A stretch of DNA of 64,000 bases from Bythopirellula goksoeyrii (GCF_008065115.1 NZ_CP042913.1:718338-782337); one strand, 5' to 3'. Counted from the first letter of the stretch, positions 52,949-62,774 are shown. The notes: generated by a model from the sequence alone, not told the origin. A program made the numbers and translations.

Positions 52949-55479
52949 GTCACATTGATCCGGAACCTCTTGCTGAAGCACCACCTCTTGAAGTCCAGCA
53001 GGCACAACGGAGCAGGCTTCTCGATGCGTGGAAGACTCCTACCGGCTGGCGCTATTGGTCTGCGGTGAACAACACCGAAGTCGGTTTATGGTATACGGTT
53101 GCAGCTTGTTGTTTTTTCCTGTTCGGAGGAGTTCTGGCACTGTTGATGCGGATCCAGCTTGCGGTTCCGAACAATGATTTTCTGACGGCAGACGAGTACA
53201 ACCAGATTTTTACCATGCACGGATCCGTGATGATGTTTCTGTTTGCTGTTCCGATCTTCGAAGCCTTTTCGATCATGATCTTACCCGAAATGCTCGGTGC
53301 ACGAGATCTTCCCTTTCCCCGTTTGTCAGCCTACGGATTCTGGAGTTTCCTGTTAGGTGGGTTGTTTGTATGTGGTTCGCTCTTCTTCGACGCTGCTCCG
53401 CGAGGAGGATGGTTCATGTATCCACCTTTGACGACAAAGTATCAAACAGGAGTTGGTGCTGATATCTGGTTGCTGGGGCTTTCATTTATAGAAGTCGCCT
53501 CGATTGCAGCAGCGGTCGAGTTGATCGTCGGTGTGGTTAAATGTCGTCCCCCTGGGATGAGAATCAATCTGATTCCACTTTATTCCTGGTATATCTTGGT
53601 GGTGGCAGGGATGATTCTGTTTGCTTTTCCTCCGCTCATCGCCGGTGATTTACTGATGGAGATGGAACGGGCCTTTGATTGGCCGTTCTTCGATCCCGAC
53701 CGGGGAGGCGATCCACTTTTGTGGCAACACTTGTTTTGGATCTTTGGTCACCCCGAGGTTTATATCGTTTTTCTCCCTTCGGTGGCGTTGATTGCGATGA
53801 TCGTTCCGACTTTTGCCCGCCTACCCATGATGGGCTATAGCTGGATCGTCTTATCTGCTGTAGGCACTGGCTTCTTGAGTTTTGGCCTCTGGGTACATCA
53901 CATGTTTACAACTGGATTGCCAGGCATTTCCATTGGTATCTTCTCGGCTGCCTCACAAGCTGTGGCGATTCCGACGGGTATTCAGATATTTTGTTTCATA
54001 GCAACGCTTATGGTCGGGCGTGTCACGAAGTCAGTTTGCCTGTTGTTCGCTTTCGCAGGTCTTGCGACATTCGTTATCGGAGGACTTACCGGAGTCATGG
54101 TCGCCATCGCACCGTTCGACTTTCAGGCACATGACACGTTCTTTGTTGTCGGACATTTGCACTATGTTCTTGTTGGGGGAACCGTTTTTCCGATCGTGGC
54201 TGCTTTCTACTATTATTTTCCTCTAGTGAACGGAAAGGCGTTATCGGAGAAGCTGGGCAGAATCGCCTTCTGGTTGATGTTGATTGGGTTTAACGTCGCT
54301 TTCATGCCCATGCATTGGACCGGACTGCTCGGAATGCCGCGACGTGTATTTACGTATCCTGCCGGACTGGGCTTCGAAATGTGGAATCTGGTTTCAACTG
54401 TCGGTGCGTTTGTTCTTGCTGCAGGCTTCCTTGTTTTTCTCTGGGATGTTGTGCGTCCCAAAAAGCACCAGCAGTTGGCAGAAAGAAACCCCTGGGGAGC
54501 GGGCACCCTCGAATGGTTGGCAGAAATGCCGGACAAACCTTGGGGAGTGCGCTCGATACCTGAAATTGACAGTCGCTATCCTCTTTGGGATCAACCGAAC
54601 TTCATGCGGGACGTGGATGAAGGTCGATTCTACTTGCCCGATGCTGAAGAGCATTTTCGCGAGACACTTGTGACGACTTCGATTGATGCCACTCCTGTTC
54701 AATGCTTGCGGGTTCCAGGGCCAACCTTTTTGGCATTCTTTGCAGCGATGTTTACAGGAGGCGTATTCATCTTCGCTACTTATCACTTTTGGACTGCCAC
54801 GATAATCAGCGGCATCTTGGCGCTCAGTACAATCTTGATTTGGCTCTGGACAGGCACGGCATGGATTCCAGAGAAACCAAAGAAAGACGTAGGTTTGGGA
54901 CTGAGTTTGCCCACCTATGTATCTGGCCCGGATGCCGTAGGCTGGTGGGCCATGTTCATTACGATGCTTGGTGACATGACGGCATTCGTGTCACTTGTAT
55001 TCGGCTATTTTTTCTACTGGACTATCCACGAAGACTTTCCTCCGGACCAGGAGTCCGGACCAGGAGTGTTTTGGCCAGTTGTCGGTGGTTCAGCACTTCT
55101 CATGGCCTGGCTATTGACCGTGTCCGCAAGGAATTTCAATAAACGGGACAAAACAAAACTTTTCTATGTCTCGATTGTGTGTGCTCTTGCGTTGGGGCTT
55201 GCCGGAGCCGTGGGCTTGGCGTGGGGACCCTGGACAACCGGGCTCGAGCCGACCAGCCATATTTATCCTGCCATCGTCTGGATACTTGTCGGTTGGACGA
55301 TCGTTCATATTTTCGTTGGAATCATCATGCAAATTTATTGTGCGTCACGCAGGATCGCCGGCCGGATGACACATTGCTACGACGCAGATATTGTCAACGT
55401 TGCGCTCTATTGGCATTTTGTCGCCCTAACTGTTTTCATTACGGTCGCAGTAATAGCCGGATTTCCGTTCGTTGCCTGA
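52945..55479 (+). CDS. ctaD: Cytochrome c oxidase fused subunits I and III
   Basis: An 844-residue protein. The first about 590 residues are subunit I: the low-spin haem His in FTMHGSVMMFLF, the CuB His and cross-linked Tyr in WIFGHPEVYIVFLP, the CuB pair GLWVHHMFTTG, and the haem a3/a ligands in AHDTFFVVGHLHYVLVGG. After a linker, residues about 630-844 form a subunit III-like block (VGWWAMFITMLGDMTAFVSLVF; NVALYWHFVALTVFITVAVI). It reduces oxygen to water while pumping protons. HPEVY indicates an A-family oxidase. The start is ATG 52945, overlapping subunit II; upstream in-frame sequence belongs to subunit II in another frame. Confidence 0.95.
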   Translation: MSHIDPEPLAEAPPLEVQQAQRSRLLDAWKTPTGWRYWSAVNNTEVGLWYTVAACCFFLFGGVLALLMRIQLAVPNNDFLTADEYNQIFTMHGSVMMFLFAVPIFEAFSIMILPEMLGARDLPFPRLSAYGFWSFLLGGLFVCGSLFFDAAPRGGWFMYPPLTTKYQTGVGADIWLLGLSFIEVASIAAAVELIVGVVKCRPPGMRINLIPLYSWYILVVAGMILFAFPPLIAGDLLMEMERAFDWPFFDPDRGGDPLLWQHLFWIFGHPEVYIVFLPSVALIAMIVPTFARLPMMGYSWIVLSAVGTGFLSFGLWVHHMFTTGLPGISIGIFSAASQAVAIPTGIQIFCFIATLMVGRVTKSVCLLFAFAGLATFVIGGLTGVMVAIAPFDFQAHDTFFVVGHLHYVLVGGTVFPIVAAFYYYFPLVNGKALSEKLGRIAFWLMLIGFNVAFMPMHWTGLLGMPRRVFTYPAGLGFEMWNLVSTVGAFVLAAGFLVFLWDVVRPKKHQQLAERNPWGAGTLEWLAEMPDKPWGVRSIPEIDSRYPLWDQPNFMRDVDEGRFYLPDAEEHFRETLVTTSIDATPVQCLRVPGPTFLAFFAAMFTGGVFIFATYHFWTATIISGILALSTILIWLWTGTAWIPEKPKKDVGLGLSLPTYVSGPDAVGWWAMFITMLGDMTAFVSLVFGYFFYWTIHEDFPPDQESGPGVFWPVVGGSALLMAWLLTVSARNFNKRDKTKLFYVSIVCALALGLAGAVGLAWGPWTTGLEPTSHIYPAIVWILVGWTIVHIFVGIIMQIYCASRRIAGRMTHCYDADIVNVALYWHFVALTVFITVAVIAGFPFVA

Positions 55480-55517
55480 CTTCTTGTTTGGTATGTGATT
55501 TGCTCAATTTGTACATC

Positions 55518-56588
55518 ATGAGTTTTTTCGAACTAGCTGATAATTCGATGTGGGCCAACTGGTTGCTTTTCACACTCTCGGCGGGAGGTGTATGGATTTT
55601 CGGAACGAAACTCAGCAGCTATGTCGATCTCATTGCAGATCGCACAGGTGTCGGAAGAGCTTTTGCCGGCGCGTTGTTGCTAGGAGGTGCGACAAGTTTG
55701 CCGGAACTTGGGACGACACTCACAGCCTCTGCATCCGGTGCGGCGCAATTAGCCGGAAACAATCTGCTGGGGGGAATCCTGATGCAGCTTGCCGTGTTGG
55801 CAGTAGTCGATGCTCTGCTGTTGCGTGGCAAGGCATTGACTTTGTTTTCTCCGACGGCGGCTCTGTTGATTCAGGGTATTTTCTTGATTTTCATTCTGGC
55901 ACTTGCTTTGGCAGCTATTTCCACCGGCGAACTGTTTACTATCGCCGGAATAGGAGCGTGGCCCATACTCTTTACGGGCGTTTATGTGGCGGGCTTATGG
56001 CTCGTTTACCGTTATGAGGGAAATCCACGTTGGATGCCGGCTGGCGAGGTTGAAGAACCTCCCGAATCGGCGCGTGACCTGAAAGATGCACACAAATCGC
56101 TCTACCGGGAAGTTTCAACCAAGCAGCTTTGTTTGCGTTTTGGAATAGGTTGCCTGGGTGTGCTCGTTTCGGGCTTCGTGGTAGCACGTGTCGGGGAAAC
56201 CCTTGCCGAACAAACGGGACTGGGGCAAAGCTTTGTGGGCGCAACTCTTGTGGCATTGGCCACCACTTTGCCTGAAGTGAGTACCACTTGGTCAGCAGTG
56301 CGATTCGGAGCCTACAGTATGGCCATCGGCAACATTCTGGGAACGAACAGCCTGGAAGTGGCCCTGTTTCTCCCAGCAGATCTGGCTTATCGCACGGGAG
56401 GAATCATCGATGCCCTGAACCCATCGGCAGCCTACTTGGGAGCATTGGGAATCATGGCGACAAGTATTTACCTCTGGGGAATTCTTGAACGTCGGGATCG
56501 TACCATTCTAGGCATGGGCCAGGACTCGTTCGTCATACTGTGTTTGTATTTTTTAGGGATAGGATTTTTTTACTTTTTGGGCATGTAA
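55518..56588 (+). CDS. Na/Ca-type cation antiporter
   Basis: A 356-residue membrane protein of the CaCA family with about ten helices. The two alpha repeats are clear: GGATSLPELGTTLTA (about 55-70) and ALATTLPEVSTTWSAVRFG (about 250-270), each with the conserved acidic residue that binds cations; LAGNNLLGG and IGNILGTNSLEV complete them. It exchanges Ca2+ or a similar cation for Na+ or H+. It lies 38 bases after the oxidase gene and before the CtaG gene, an unusual position inside an oxidase operon. I chose ATG 55518 because the upstream frame is subunit I/III read out of frame. Confidence 0.9.
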   Translation: MSFFELADNSMWANWLLFTLSAGGVWIFGTKLSSYVDLIADRTGVGRAFAGALLLGGATSLPELGTTLTASASGAAQLAGNNLLGGILMQLAVLAVVDALLLRGKALTLFSPTAALLIQGIFLIFILALALAAISTGELFTIAGIGAWPILFTGVYVAGLWLVYRYEGNPRWMPAGEVEEPPESARDLKDAHKSLYREVSTKQLCLRFGIGCLGVLVSGFVVARVGETLAEQTGLGQSFVGATLVALATTLPEVSTTWSAVRFGAYSMAIGNILGTNSLEVALFLPADLAYRTGGIIDALNPSAAYLGALGIMATSIYLWGILERRDRTILGMGQDSFVILCLYFLGIGFFYFLGM

Positions 56589-56609
56589 GCAACCGCTCAT
56601 AGAAAAGAA

Positions 56610-56987
56610 ATGAACAAATATCCGATCCATCATGAAAGCATCTGGATGCTGACGATTGCGCCGACAATTTGGGCGTTGCACTTCCTGCTCTGCTATATCA
56701 CCGCTGCAGTGTGGTGTAGCAAATACGCAGGTGACAGTAGTTCACTTCATAGCGTTAGAATTGCAATTGGCGTATATACAGCCGTCGCATTGAGTTGCAT
56801 AGCAGTCATAGGATGGATCGGATTTACACGTCACAGGCGCGGTGGTTCCGAGATTCCTCACGACCAGGATCTGCCCGAGGATCGCCATCGGTTTTTGGGA
56901 TTTGCCACATTGTTGCTCTCTGCATTGAGTGCCGTCGCTACGTTATTTGTAGCCAGCGTTGCATTGTTTATCGAGAATTGTGATTAA
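56610..56987 (+). CDS. Small membrane protein of the oxidase operon
   Basis: A 125-residue protein with three hydrophobic segments (WALHFLLCYITAAVWC; IAIGVYTAVALSCIAVIGWI; LGFATLLLSALSAVATLFVAS). Opening IHHESIWMLTIAPTIWALHF resembles small proteins next to CtaG in other caa3 operons, whose role is unknown. CtaG starts two bases after its stop. Confidence 0.75.
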   Translation: MNKYPIHHESIWMLTIAPTIWALHFLLCYITAAVWCSKYAGDSSSLHSVRIAIGVYTAVALSCIAVIGWIGFTRHRRGGSEIPHDQDLPEDRHRFLGFATLLLSALSAVATLFVASVALFIENCD

Positions 56988-56988
56988 A

Positions 56989-57624
56989 ATGCGAAGTGTA
57001 CTTTTCATCTCGGGACTCCTCATTCTGGCCTTTGCCTGGATGGGACCTCTACCAGAGATGGCAGCACACTCCTTTTCTGCTCACATGACTCTTCACATGT
57101 TGATTGTCGCCGTCATCGCTCCCCTGCTCTCGTTTGCTCTTGCTGGACTTGCAATTGATCCGGTCCGACATATGGCTGCTTTGTTTTCTCCTATTCCTGC
57201 ATCGGTTGGTGAACTGCTCATCGTTTGGGCCTGGCATGCTCCCTGGTTGCATCATTTCGCGAGGAACTCCTCGATCGGATTTGCTTTGGAACAAACGATG
57301 TTTTTGGCGGCCGGGGTATGGGTGTGGCTCTCGGCTTTCGGAGGAACTATGCCACGAAGCAAGAGCCGGGCCGCGGCGGGTGTTGTGGGTTTGCTTTTGA
57401 CCTCCATGCATATGACGCTATTGGGTGCACTGTTGGCACTAGCGCCGCGATTGCTCTTCAATCACCATCATAGTTTGATTGGATTGAGTCCACTTCAGGA
57501 CCAACATCTGGGGGGAGCAGTCATGCTAGTAGTGGGTGGCATCGCCTATCTGGCAGGGGGGCTTTGGCTGACTGTCGACTTGGCTAATCAGCGCAATCCT
57601 AATTGTGAGGCATTGCAAGCATGA
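56989..57624 (+). CDS. ctaG: Cytochrome c oxidase assembly protein, CtaG_caa3 type
   Basis: A 211-residue membrane protein of the CtaG family used by caa3 oxidases for copper delivery to CuB. His/Met-rich membrane segments are visible: AAHSFSAHMTLHMLIVAVIAPLL, VWAWHAPWLHHFARNS, and LLTSMHMTLLGALLALAPRLL followed by DQHLGG. I start it at ATG 56989; the in-frame upstream ATG lies inside the previous gene. It overlaps the cytochrome c gene by four bases (ATGA). Confidence 0.92.
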   Translation: MRSVLFISGLLILAFAWMGPLPEMAAHSFSAHMTLHMLIVAVIAPLLSFALAGLAIDPVRHMAALFSPIPASVGELLIVWAWHAPWLHHFARNSSIGFALEQTMFLAAGVWVWLSAFGGTMPRSKSRAAAGVVGLLLTSMHMTLLGALLALAPRLLFNHHHSLIGLSPLQDQHLGGAVMLVVGGIAYLAGGLWLTVDLANQRNPNCEALQA

Positions 57625-58733
57625 AAAGATGGCTTATTCCTATCGGCGTGTTCGTTACTGGTGCAATCGTTCTAGGACTTCTCGTCATGGCATCAGGGAT
57701 TATCCCAATCAAAGCAAGCACCGGCCATTGGGCCATCACAAAACGGTTCCTGACTTTTGCGATGGCGCGCTCGATTTCAACACACAGCGTTGGAATTGAA
57801 GCCCCCGAGAACCTTGATGAACCTGCTCTGGTAATGAAAGGTGCGGGACACTTCGAACTAGGGTGTGCCTTTTGCCATGGGAGTCCCGTCTGGCAAAAAC
57901 CCCGCGTAGCTCAGCAGCTTTCCCCGACCCCTCCCAATTTGAATGCGGCCGCTTCCAACTGGAGTCCCGAAGAATTGTTTTATCTTGTTAAGCACGGGAT
58001 CAATTTCACGGGCATGCCTGCCTTTCCATCGCAACAACGGGACGACGAAGTTTGGTCGGTCGTGGCATTCCTGCTGAAACTTCCCGAGATTGAACCAGTT
58101 GATTATCGTGCGCTAGTCTCAAGCGATCTCTCGAAAGCAACTTCAACAACTCCCCTTGCTATCGTTGAAACCTGTGCCAATTGCCATGGCCTTGATGGAA
58201 CGGGACGTGGAACAGGTGCCTTTCCACGCCTGGCGGGAATGTCGGAACCTTATCTGGTTGCCACTCTACAAGCGTATCAGCGCGGGGCCCGCCATAGTGG
58301 CATCATGGAGCCCATCGCGGCGCGGCTCAATCAGGTTCAGATCAAAGAAATTGCCAGCCACTATTCTCAGCAGGAACCTTTTGCAATTCCCAAAGTTTCA
58401 GAGCCCGACGTCTCCGGCAAGCATGCCTCCCAGGCTGCAGTTGTCAGGGGCAAACGTATTGCTCAAGAGGGGATTCCGGAACAAGAAGTGGGGGCCTGTA
58501 TTGCCTGCCATAAGCTTGATAGGGCAGAACAGAATCCGAACTACCCTGCACTCAAGGGGCAAGTCGCCGATTATCTTGTCTTGCAATTGCAGCTTTTCCA
58601 GCAGCGAAATCGCGGCGGTACAGAATACGCAGAGTTAATGCACCCGATGAGCGACAATCTCAAGCTCGATCAGATGCGAGACGTTGCAGAGTACTACGCT
58701 TCGCCGTCTCTGCAAAACGACGAAGATGAATGA
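57621..58733 (+). CDS. Membrane-anchored tri-haem cytochrome c
   Basis: A 370-residue protein with one N-terminal helix (IPIGVFVTGAIVLGLLVMAS) that anchors it, and three haem-binding motifs: CAFCH (82-86), CANCH (185-189) and CIACH (293-297). Met-bearing loops (FTGMPAFPS; GIMEPIAARL; LMHPMSDNL) may supply axial ligands. It probably feeds electrons into subunit II of the oxidase. It closes the operon, overlapping ctaG. Haem proteins of this type also occur as subunits of alcohol dehydrogenases, but the context favours the oxidase. Confidence 0.9.
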   Translation: MKRWLIPIGVFVTGAIVLGLLVMASGIIPIKASTGHWAITKRFLTFAMARSISTHSVGIEAPENLDEPALVMKGAGHFELGCAFCHGSPVWQKPRVAQQLSPTPPNLNAAASNWSPEELFYLVKHGINFTGMPAFPSQQRDDEVWSVVAFLLKLPEIEPVDYRALVSSDLSKATSTTPLAIVETCANCHGLDGTGRGTGAFPRLAGMSEPYLVATLQAYQRGARHSGIMEPIAARLNQVQIKEIASHYSQQEPFAIPKVSEPDVSGKHASQAAVVRGKRIAQEGIPEQEVGACIACHKLDRAEQNPNYPALKGQVADYLVLQLQLFQQRNRGGTEYAELMHPMSDNLKLDQMRDVAEYYASPSLQNDEDE

Positions 58734-58840
58734 TGTGCCATTTGCTGTGGACCATCGAGTTTGTAATTGATCCCAAGCGATTCGATGGACTTGCCTGCCT
58801 GCGTCGCAAAGAACAATTCGCCTCCGACAAGTACCTCTAC

Positions 58841-59500
58841 TCATGGAGTCTCAAGAGGCGCAGCTTGCGACTCCTCGATACGGATTTCAATATCCTTAAA
58901 CATCACCAGCATTTCGTTGCCTGCATGCATTTGCATGGCGAGATGTCCCTCGGGTCGGCTGGGGTCGTCAGTTACTTGAGCGCTAGTTACTCCATTGACT
59001 TTGACCGTCACATCGCCACCTTGGGCGGTGATTTCCAGGTCGTTCCACTGGTCGGGTTTGAAGTATTCGCGTTGTGCTTCGTCGGAGGGCTTTGATACCC
59101 AAGCCCGTCCATAACTCTCATAGATTCCGCCGGAATTGTTGCGAGGATCGACCTCGATTTGCAGGCCATGGGCTTTGTCGGGCTGTTCGACTTCCATGCG
59201 GATATAGAATCCGCTGTTGCCTTGGAGCGACTTGAATTTGAGCCGCACCGTGAAATCTCGGTAGACTTTGTCGCTGACGAGGAGCCCATAAAGTTTGGCG
59301 GCTTTCTGCGTCTTGCCGACGATAGCACCCTCATCAACTATCCAGTCTCCTTCTCCTTCCTGGTGCCAGCCGGTGAGAGTCTTGCCATCGAAGAGGGATA
59401 TCCAATTGTTCTCTGTTTCGGCCGTGCTGGCAAAGTTACTGCCTGCCAAGCAGAAAAGTATTGTCCCGAGAAGCACACGGGATTTTGTAAACTGGTTCAT
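58841..59500 (-). CDS. DUF1080 secreted protein, second copy
   Basis: A 219-residue protein with a signal peptide (ending NFASTAE) and the DUF1080 opening NWISLFDGKTLTGWHQEG. Other marks are NSGFYIRMEV, GLQIEVDPRNNSGGIYES, and the C-terminal MLVMFKDIEIR. It shares the fold and probable 3-keto-glycoside chemistry of the copy at 3551, but it differs strongly in sequence and is not a recent duplicate. It stands alone, convergent with the oxidase operon. Confidence 0.9.
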   Translation of the reverse strand: MNQFTKSRVLLGTILFCLAGSNFASTAETENNWISLFDGKTLTGWHQEGEGDWIVDEGAIVGKTQKAAKLYGLLVSDKVYRDFTVRLKFKSLQGNSGFYIRMEVEQPDKAHGLQIEVDPRNNSGGIYESYGRAWVSKPSDEAQREYFKPDQWNDLEITAQGGDVTVKVNGVTSAQVTDDPSRPEGHLAMQMHAGNEMLVMFKDIEIRIEESQAAPLETP

Positions 59501-60612
59501 GATTTTTGCAATTCCTTTGAGGACTGGATGGAGGTCAGCGATTGGTGCTGTGGAAATGGGTGCTCCCTTTCGGGTCGCGGCTAAAGTCCTAACTCGTTAC
59601 GCTGCAACGCGCTGCGGGCCTCGTGGTTTACCTAACCTGAAAAGTTGGGTAGTTTCTCGGTAGGGAGCCTCTAAAACTTGAGCCTTTGTCAAGTTTTTTG
59701 TAAGAAAATCACTAGACGCTCGTTTTGATCTGATTACAATTATAAAGTTGAAAACAAGTCGTTCTCCCCCTTCCCCTCAAACCACTCCCCATAGCCACCG
59801 CGCACGCAAAGGTAAGACCACTCACCGCACTATTGAGATCCGCCTTCGCTCTCTAAATAGAGTGGGAAGGATCTTAGGTTCGGTAGCCTTACGCCATTAT
59901 GGCACATCTCCGCTGGCATAGCCATTGACGGCTAGGGGAACACTGAGTCTTGGGACGCGAGAACTGGGTAGCAAATTTGTCCGGTGCAAGCGCGTGCGTA
60001 TTCTTGTTCTTGCTCCGTGGTTTATTGGTGTAATCAATTTTGAGTTTCCCACGAATGGGAGGCTTTCCTGACAAAAGGGAATTTCTTACTCAGCATGGGG
60101 CATGCTAAGTCGGTCTGGTGGACATCGTGTGGAATTGAGACATGGGTTCTTGGAGAATCCTGCTCAGCGCGCGGTCTCTCGGATTGATCTTGCCTTCTTG
60201 CTGGCGGAATGTCTGGGAAGACCTGACATGTTAGGCAGTTTGAATCGTGTTGATTCGCCTGCTGCTTGCCTGTCGCAGATAGCTTAAACGTAATTTTTTT
60301 CCAAATTGAGGAACCATCCGACCATGCGAAGTGTTGGTGTTAGAATTGGTTGTCTAGCCGTCGCTTTTCAGGGGGAATTCTTGTTAGCTCTTAAACAATC
60401 TTTGTCCCGTTTTGCGCTTGCTGCTTTTGCTGAATTGCCGTGGAGCACGCTGGGTAGAAGTAGCCTTTGGATCTGGCAGAACATTTGGGACATTTTATGC
60501 GACCTTGATACAAGGCCCGCCATGGCAATGTGCCCCGTGGCAAGCGGTCGTCGTTATATTTCATCACAATCATCCACACGTTGAAAAATCACTTTCTTTA
60601 GGAGTAATTAAC
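59501..60612. other. Long non-coding region upstream of the sigma factor gene
   Basis: About 1.1 kb without a gene I can support. I see a hairpin near 59836-59874 (AGATCC with GGATCT, inner CTCT/AGAG) and AGGAG (60600-60604), the ribosome binding site of the sigma factor gene. Such length before a housekeeping gene suggests a long leader, several promoters, or an unannotated RNA; none matches a known RNA by eye. Confidence 0.45.
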
Positions 60613-62190
60613 TTGTACGACGCGATCATGGATCACGATTTGGAGGATGACTCGAGTGTCTCCGAAGTAGACAAGGATTTTGACACCAAGGGTCTGGGCG
60701 ATAGCTCCGATTCCGATGGGGAAGGCGATCTTTCGCTCGAACTGGAAAATGATACCGACGCAAAGGATTCTGCCAACGATAGTGACAACGAGTTCGACGA
60801 TGAATCGGTCGACATGGAGTCCTGGTCGGATGATCCGGTGCGCATGTATCTGACGCAGATGGGCGAGATCCCGCTGCTGACTCGTCAGCAGGAAATCAGT
60901 CTGGCCCGTCGCATCGAACACACCCGCACCGCATTCCGCCGTCGCCTGCTAGCCTGCGACTATGTGATTCGTGTGGCTTACAAGGTCCTCTGTCGCGTCA
61001 ATCGGGGGGAACTCCCTTTCGACCGCACGGTGCAGGTCTCGGTGACAGATCGGCTGGAAAAGGAACAAATCCTTGGCCGCCTGCCGCACAACTTGCGAAC
61101 AATCGAAGTCCTGCTCCAGCGAAATGAAGAAGACTACACCCTGGCTACCAGTAAGAGTGCCAAGCCTGCCGTGCGCAAAGCGGCCTGGAATCGTCTGGCT
61201 GGACGGCGGCGACGGGCGGTGATGCTCATCGAAGAGCTTGGATTGCGAACTCAGCGGATCGAATCGATGATTGCTCCGCTGGAGGATTTCAACCGTCGTG
61301 TTACCGAGCTCAAGCAGCAACTCGATCAGATGAAGAAGGATCGCAAACCGCTTTCTGAGCGCAAGCCGCTGTTAGTCGAATATCGCAATATTCTGCGGAT
61401 GACGCAGGAAACTCCTACCAGCCTCCGCAATCGCGTGCATTACCTGCGAGATATTTTCTCGAAGTATCAGCTCGCCAAGCGAGGTCTGTCGGAAGGCAAC
61501 CTCCGTCTGGTTGTCTCGATTGCCAAGAAATATCGCAATCGTGGCTTGAGCTTCTTGGATTTGATTCAAGAAGGCAATGCAGGTCTCATGCGGGCGGTGG
61601 ACAAGTTCGAATATCGCCGCGGGTTCAAGTTTTGCACGTATGCCACGTGGTGGATTCGCCAGGCAATCACCCGCGCGGTGGCCGATCAAAGCCGTACGAT
61701 TCGTATCCCCGTCCACATGGTCGAAACGATGAGTCGGGTCCGCAACGTGTCGCGTGCTCTGCTCCAACGGTTGGGTCGCGAGCCGACGATTGAAGAAACT
61801 GCCCGCGCAGCCGAATGTACCGTCGACGAAGCGCGTCGCGTGTTGGCCATGAGCCGTTATCCGATCAGCCTCGACCGACCGGTGGGCAACAGCGAAGACA
61901 GCCACTTTGGCGACTTGCTACCCGACTCGGGTGCGGAAAGTCCCGCGATTGGTGCAGGCCAGGAGATGCTCCGCACGCGGATCACCAAGGTGCTCAAGAC
62001 GCTCAGCTACCGTGAACGCGAAATCATCAAGCTTCGCTACGGATTGGGCGACGGCTACAGCTACACCTTGGAAGAAGTGGGCCACATTTTCAAAGTGACC
62101 CGCGAGCGTATCCGCCAGATCGAAGCCAAGGCGGTCCGCAAACTGCAGCAACCCAGTCGCAGCCAAGAGCTTTCGGGCTTCTTGGATTAA
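60613..62190 (+). CDS. rpoD: Primary RNA polymerase sigma factor (RpoD/SigA)
   Basis: A 525-residue sigma-70. Instead of a typical region 1.1, residues about 7-70 are an Asp/Glu/Ser-rich stretch. Region 1.2 is [17 protein letters not shown]; a 200-residue spacer follows; region 2 is [20 protein letters not shown] with [18 protein letters not shown]; region 3 is [20 protein letters not shown]; region 4 has [21 protein letters not shown] start at TTG 60613 because AGGAG lies eight bases upstream; ATG 60628 would be 15 bases further in. A strong terminator follows. Confidence 0.95.
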   Translation: MYDAIMDHDLEDDSSVSEVDKDFDTKGLGDSSDSDGEGDLSLELENDTDAKDSANDSDNEFDDESVDMESWSDDPVRMYLTQMGEIPLLTRQQEISLARRIEHTRTAFRRRLLACDYVIRVAYKVLCRVNRGELPFDRTVQVSVTDRLEKEQILGRLPHNLRTIEVLLQRNEEDYTLATSKSAKPAVRKAAWNRLAGRRRRAVMLIEELGLRTQRIESMIAPLEDFNRRVTELKQQLDQMKKDRKPLSERKPLLVEYRNILRMTQETPTSLRNRVHYLRDIFSKYQLAKRGLSEGNLRLVVSIAKKYRNRGLSFLDLIQEGNAGLMRAVDKFEYRRGFKFCTYATWWIRQAITRAVADQSRTIRIPVHMVETMSRVRNVSRALLQRLGREPTIEETARAAECTVDEARRVLAMSRYPISLDRPVGNSEDSHFGDLLPDSGAESPAIGAGQEMLRTRITKVLKTLSYREREIIKLRYGLGDGYSYTLEEVGHIFKVTRERIRQIEAKAVRKLQQPSRSQELSGFLD

Positions 62191-62215
62191 GACGAGGTAG
62201 AATTCGAATCCTGGA

Positions 62216-62249
62216 CCCCGCGGTGTGCATTGCATCGCGGGGTTTTTTT
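62216..62249 (+). terminator. Factor-independent terminator of rpoD
   Basis: CCCCGCG (62216-62222) pairs with CGCGGGG (62236-62242), followed by seven T. Confidence 0.9.
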
Positions 62250-62319
62250 GTTGATGCGGCGAATCGAGGAATTCGACTATAATAAAACCTCAGCACAACA
62301 TTCATTGAGGTATAATCTG

Positions 62320-62553
62320 ATGCCCGTGACCATCGAAATAATCTCAGACCCGGATCAGGGTGGGTTTACCGCACGTCTGCCTGACATTCCTGCCTACGGC
62401 GAGGGCGAAACAGAGGAAGAAGCGATCAAGGATTTGAAAGAAGCGCTCGCTGGATACTTGGAAACCTATGGACTGGACGATGCTGAGAGTAGAATTTGCC
62501 AACCGGCGTTACGGACGATTGATTTGGAACTGACGGAACTGGCTGGTGGCTAA
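62320..62553 (+). CDS. hicB: HicB family antitoxin
   Basis: A 77-residue protein with the HicB fold: VTIEIISDPDQGGFTARLPD, then IPAYGEGETEEEAIKDLKEA. This RNase H-like domain binds the HicA toxin. There is no C-terminal DNA-binding domain, so it is the short type. GAGG lies nine bases before ATG 62320. It is followed by hicA on the same strand, whose original start appears to have overlapped this stop. Confidence 0.9.
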   Translation: MPVTIEIISDPDQGGFTARLPDIPAYGEGETEEEAIKDLKEALAGYLETYGLDDAESRICQPALRTIDLELTELAGG

Positions 62554-62576
62554 ACTCCTCGCATCACTGTGTTGAG

Positions 62577-62774
62577 ATGGTGCGATTTCTCGAACGAGAG
62601 GGATTTGAAGTTGTACGTGTTCGCGGGAGTCATCATTTTCTTCAGCGCGAAGAACTGCGAACTTCGGTGCCCGTGCATCAAGGCAAAGATCTAAAGATAG
62701 GAACACTGCGGAGTATTCTGCGAGATATCCAGATGTCTCCTGAAGAGTTTGCAAGAAGATTGAGAAATCCGTAG
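62577..62774 (+). CDS. hicA: HicA family toxin, N-terminus damaged by frameshifts
   Basis: From ATG 62577 the frame gives 65 residues, MVRFLEREGFEVVRVRGSHH, with the catalytic His of GSHHFL intact and the rest of the double-stranded RNA-binding-like fold (VPVHQGKDLKIGTLRSIL). Intact HicA proteins have about 11 more residues (MxxLPRITG-type). Those codons are visible just upstream (GTGGCTAAACTC at 62546) but out of frame: two single-base losses, one near 62557 and one near 62568, would restore VAKLPRITGVE joined to MVRF. Translation from the inner ATG would give a shortened toxin; it may be weak or inactive. Sequencing error is the alternative. Confidence 0.8.
   Translation: MVRFLEREGFEVVRVRGSHHFLQREELRTSVPVHQGKDLKIGTLRSILRDIQMSPEEFARRLRNP

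Noticed and set aside
60102-60287. Open frame of 61 codons upstream of rpoD
   Set aside because: No ribosome binding site and no recognisable protein; kept as non-coding.
62195-62215. TTCGAATCCTGG resembling a tRNA T-loop
   Set aside because: No acceptor, D- or anticodon arm can be built around it; it leads into the rpoD terminator.
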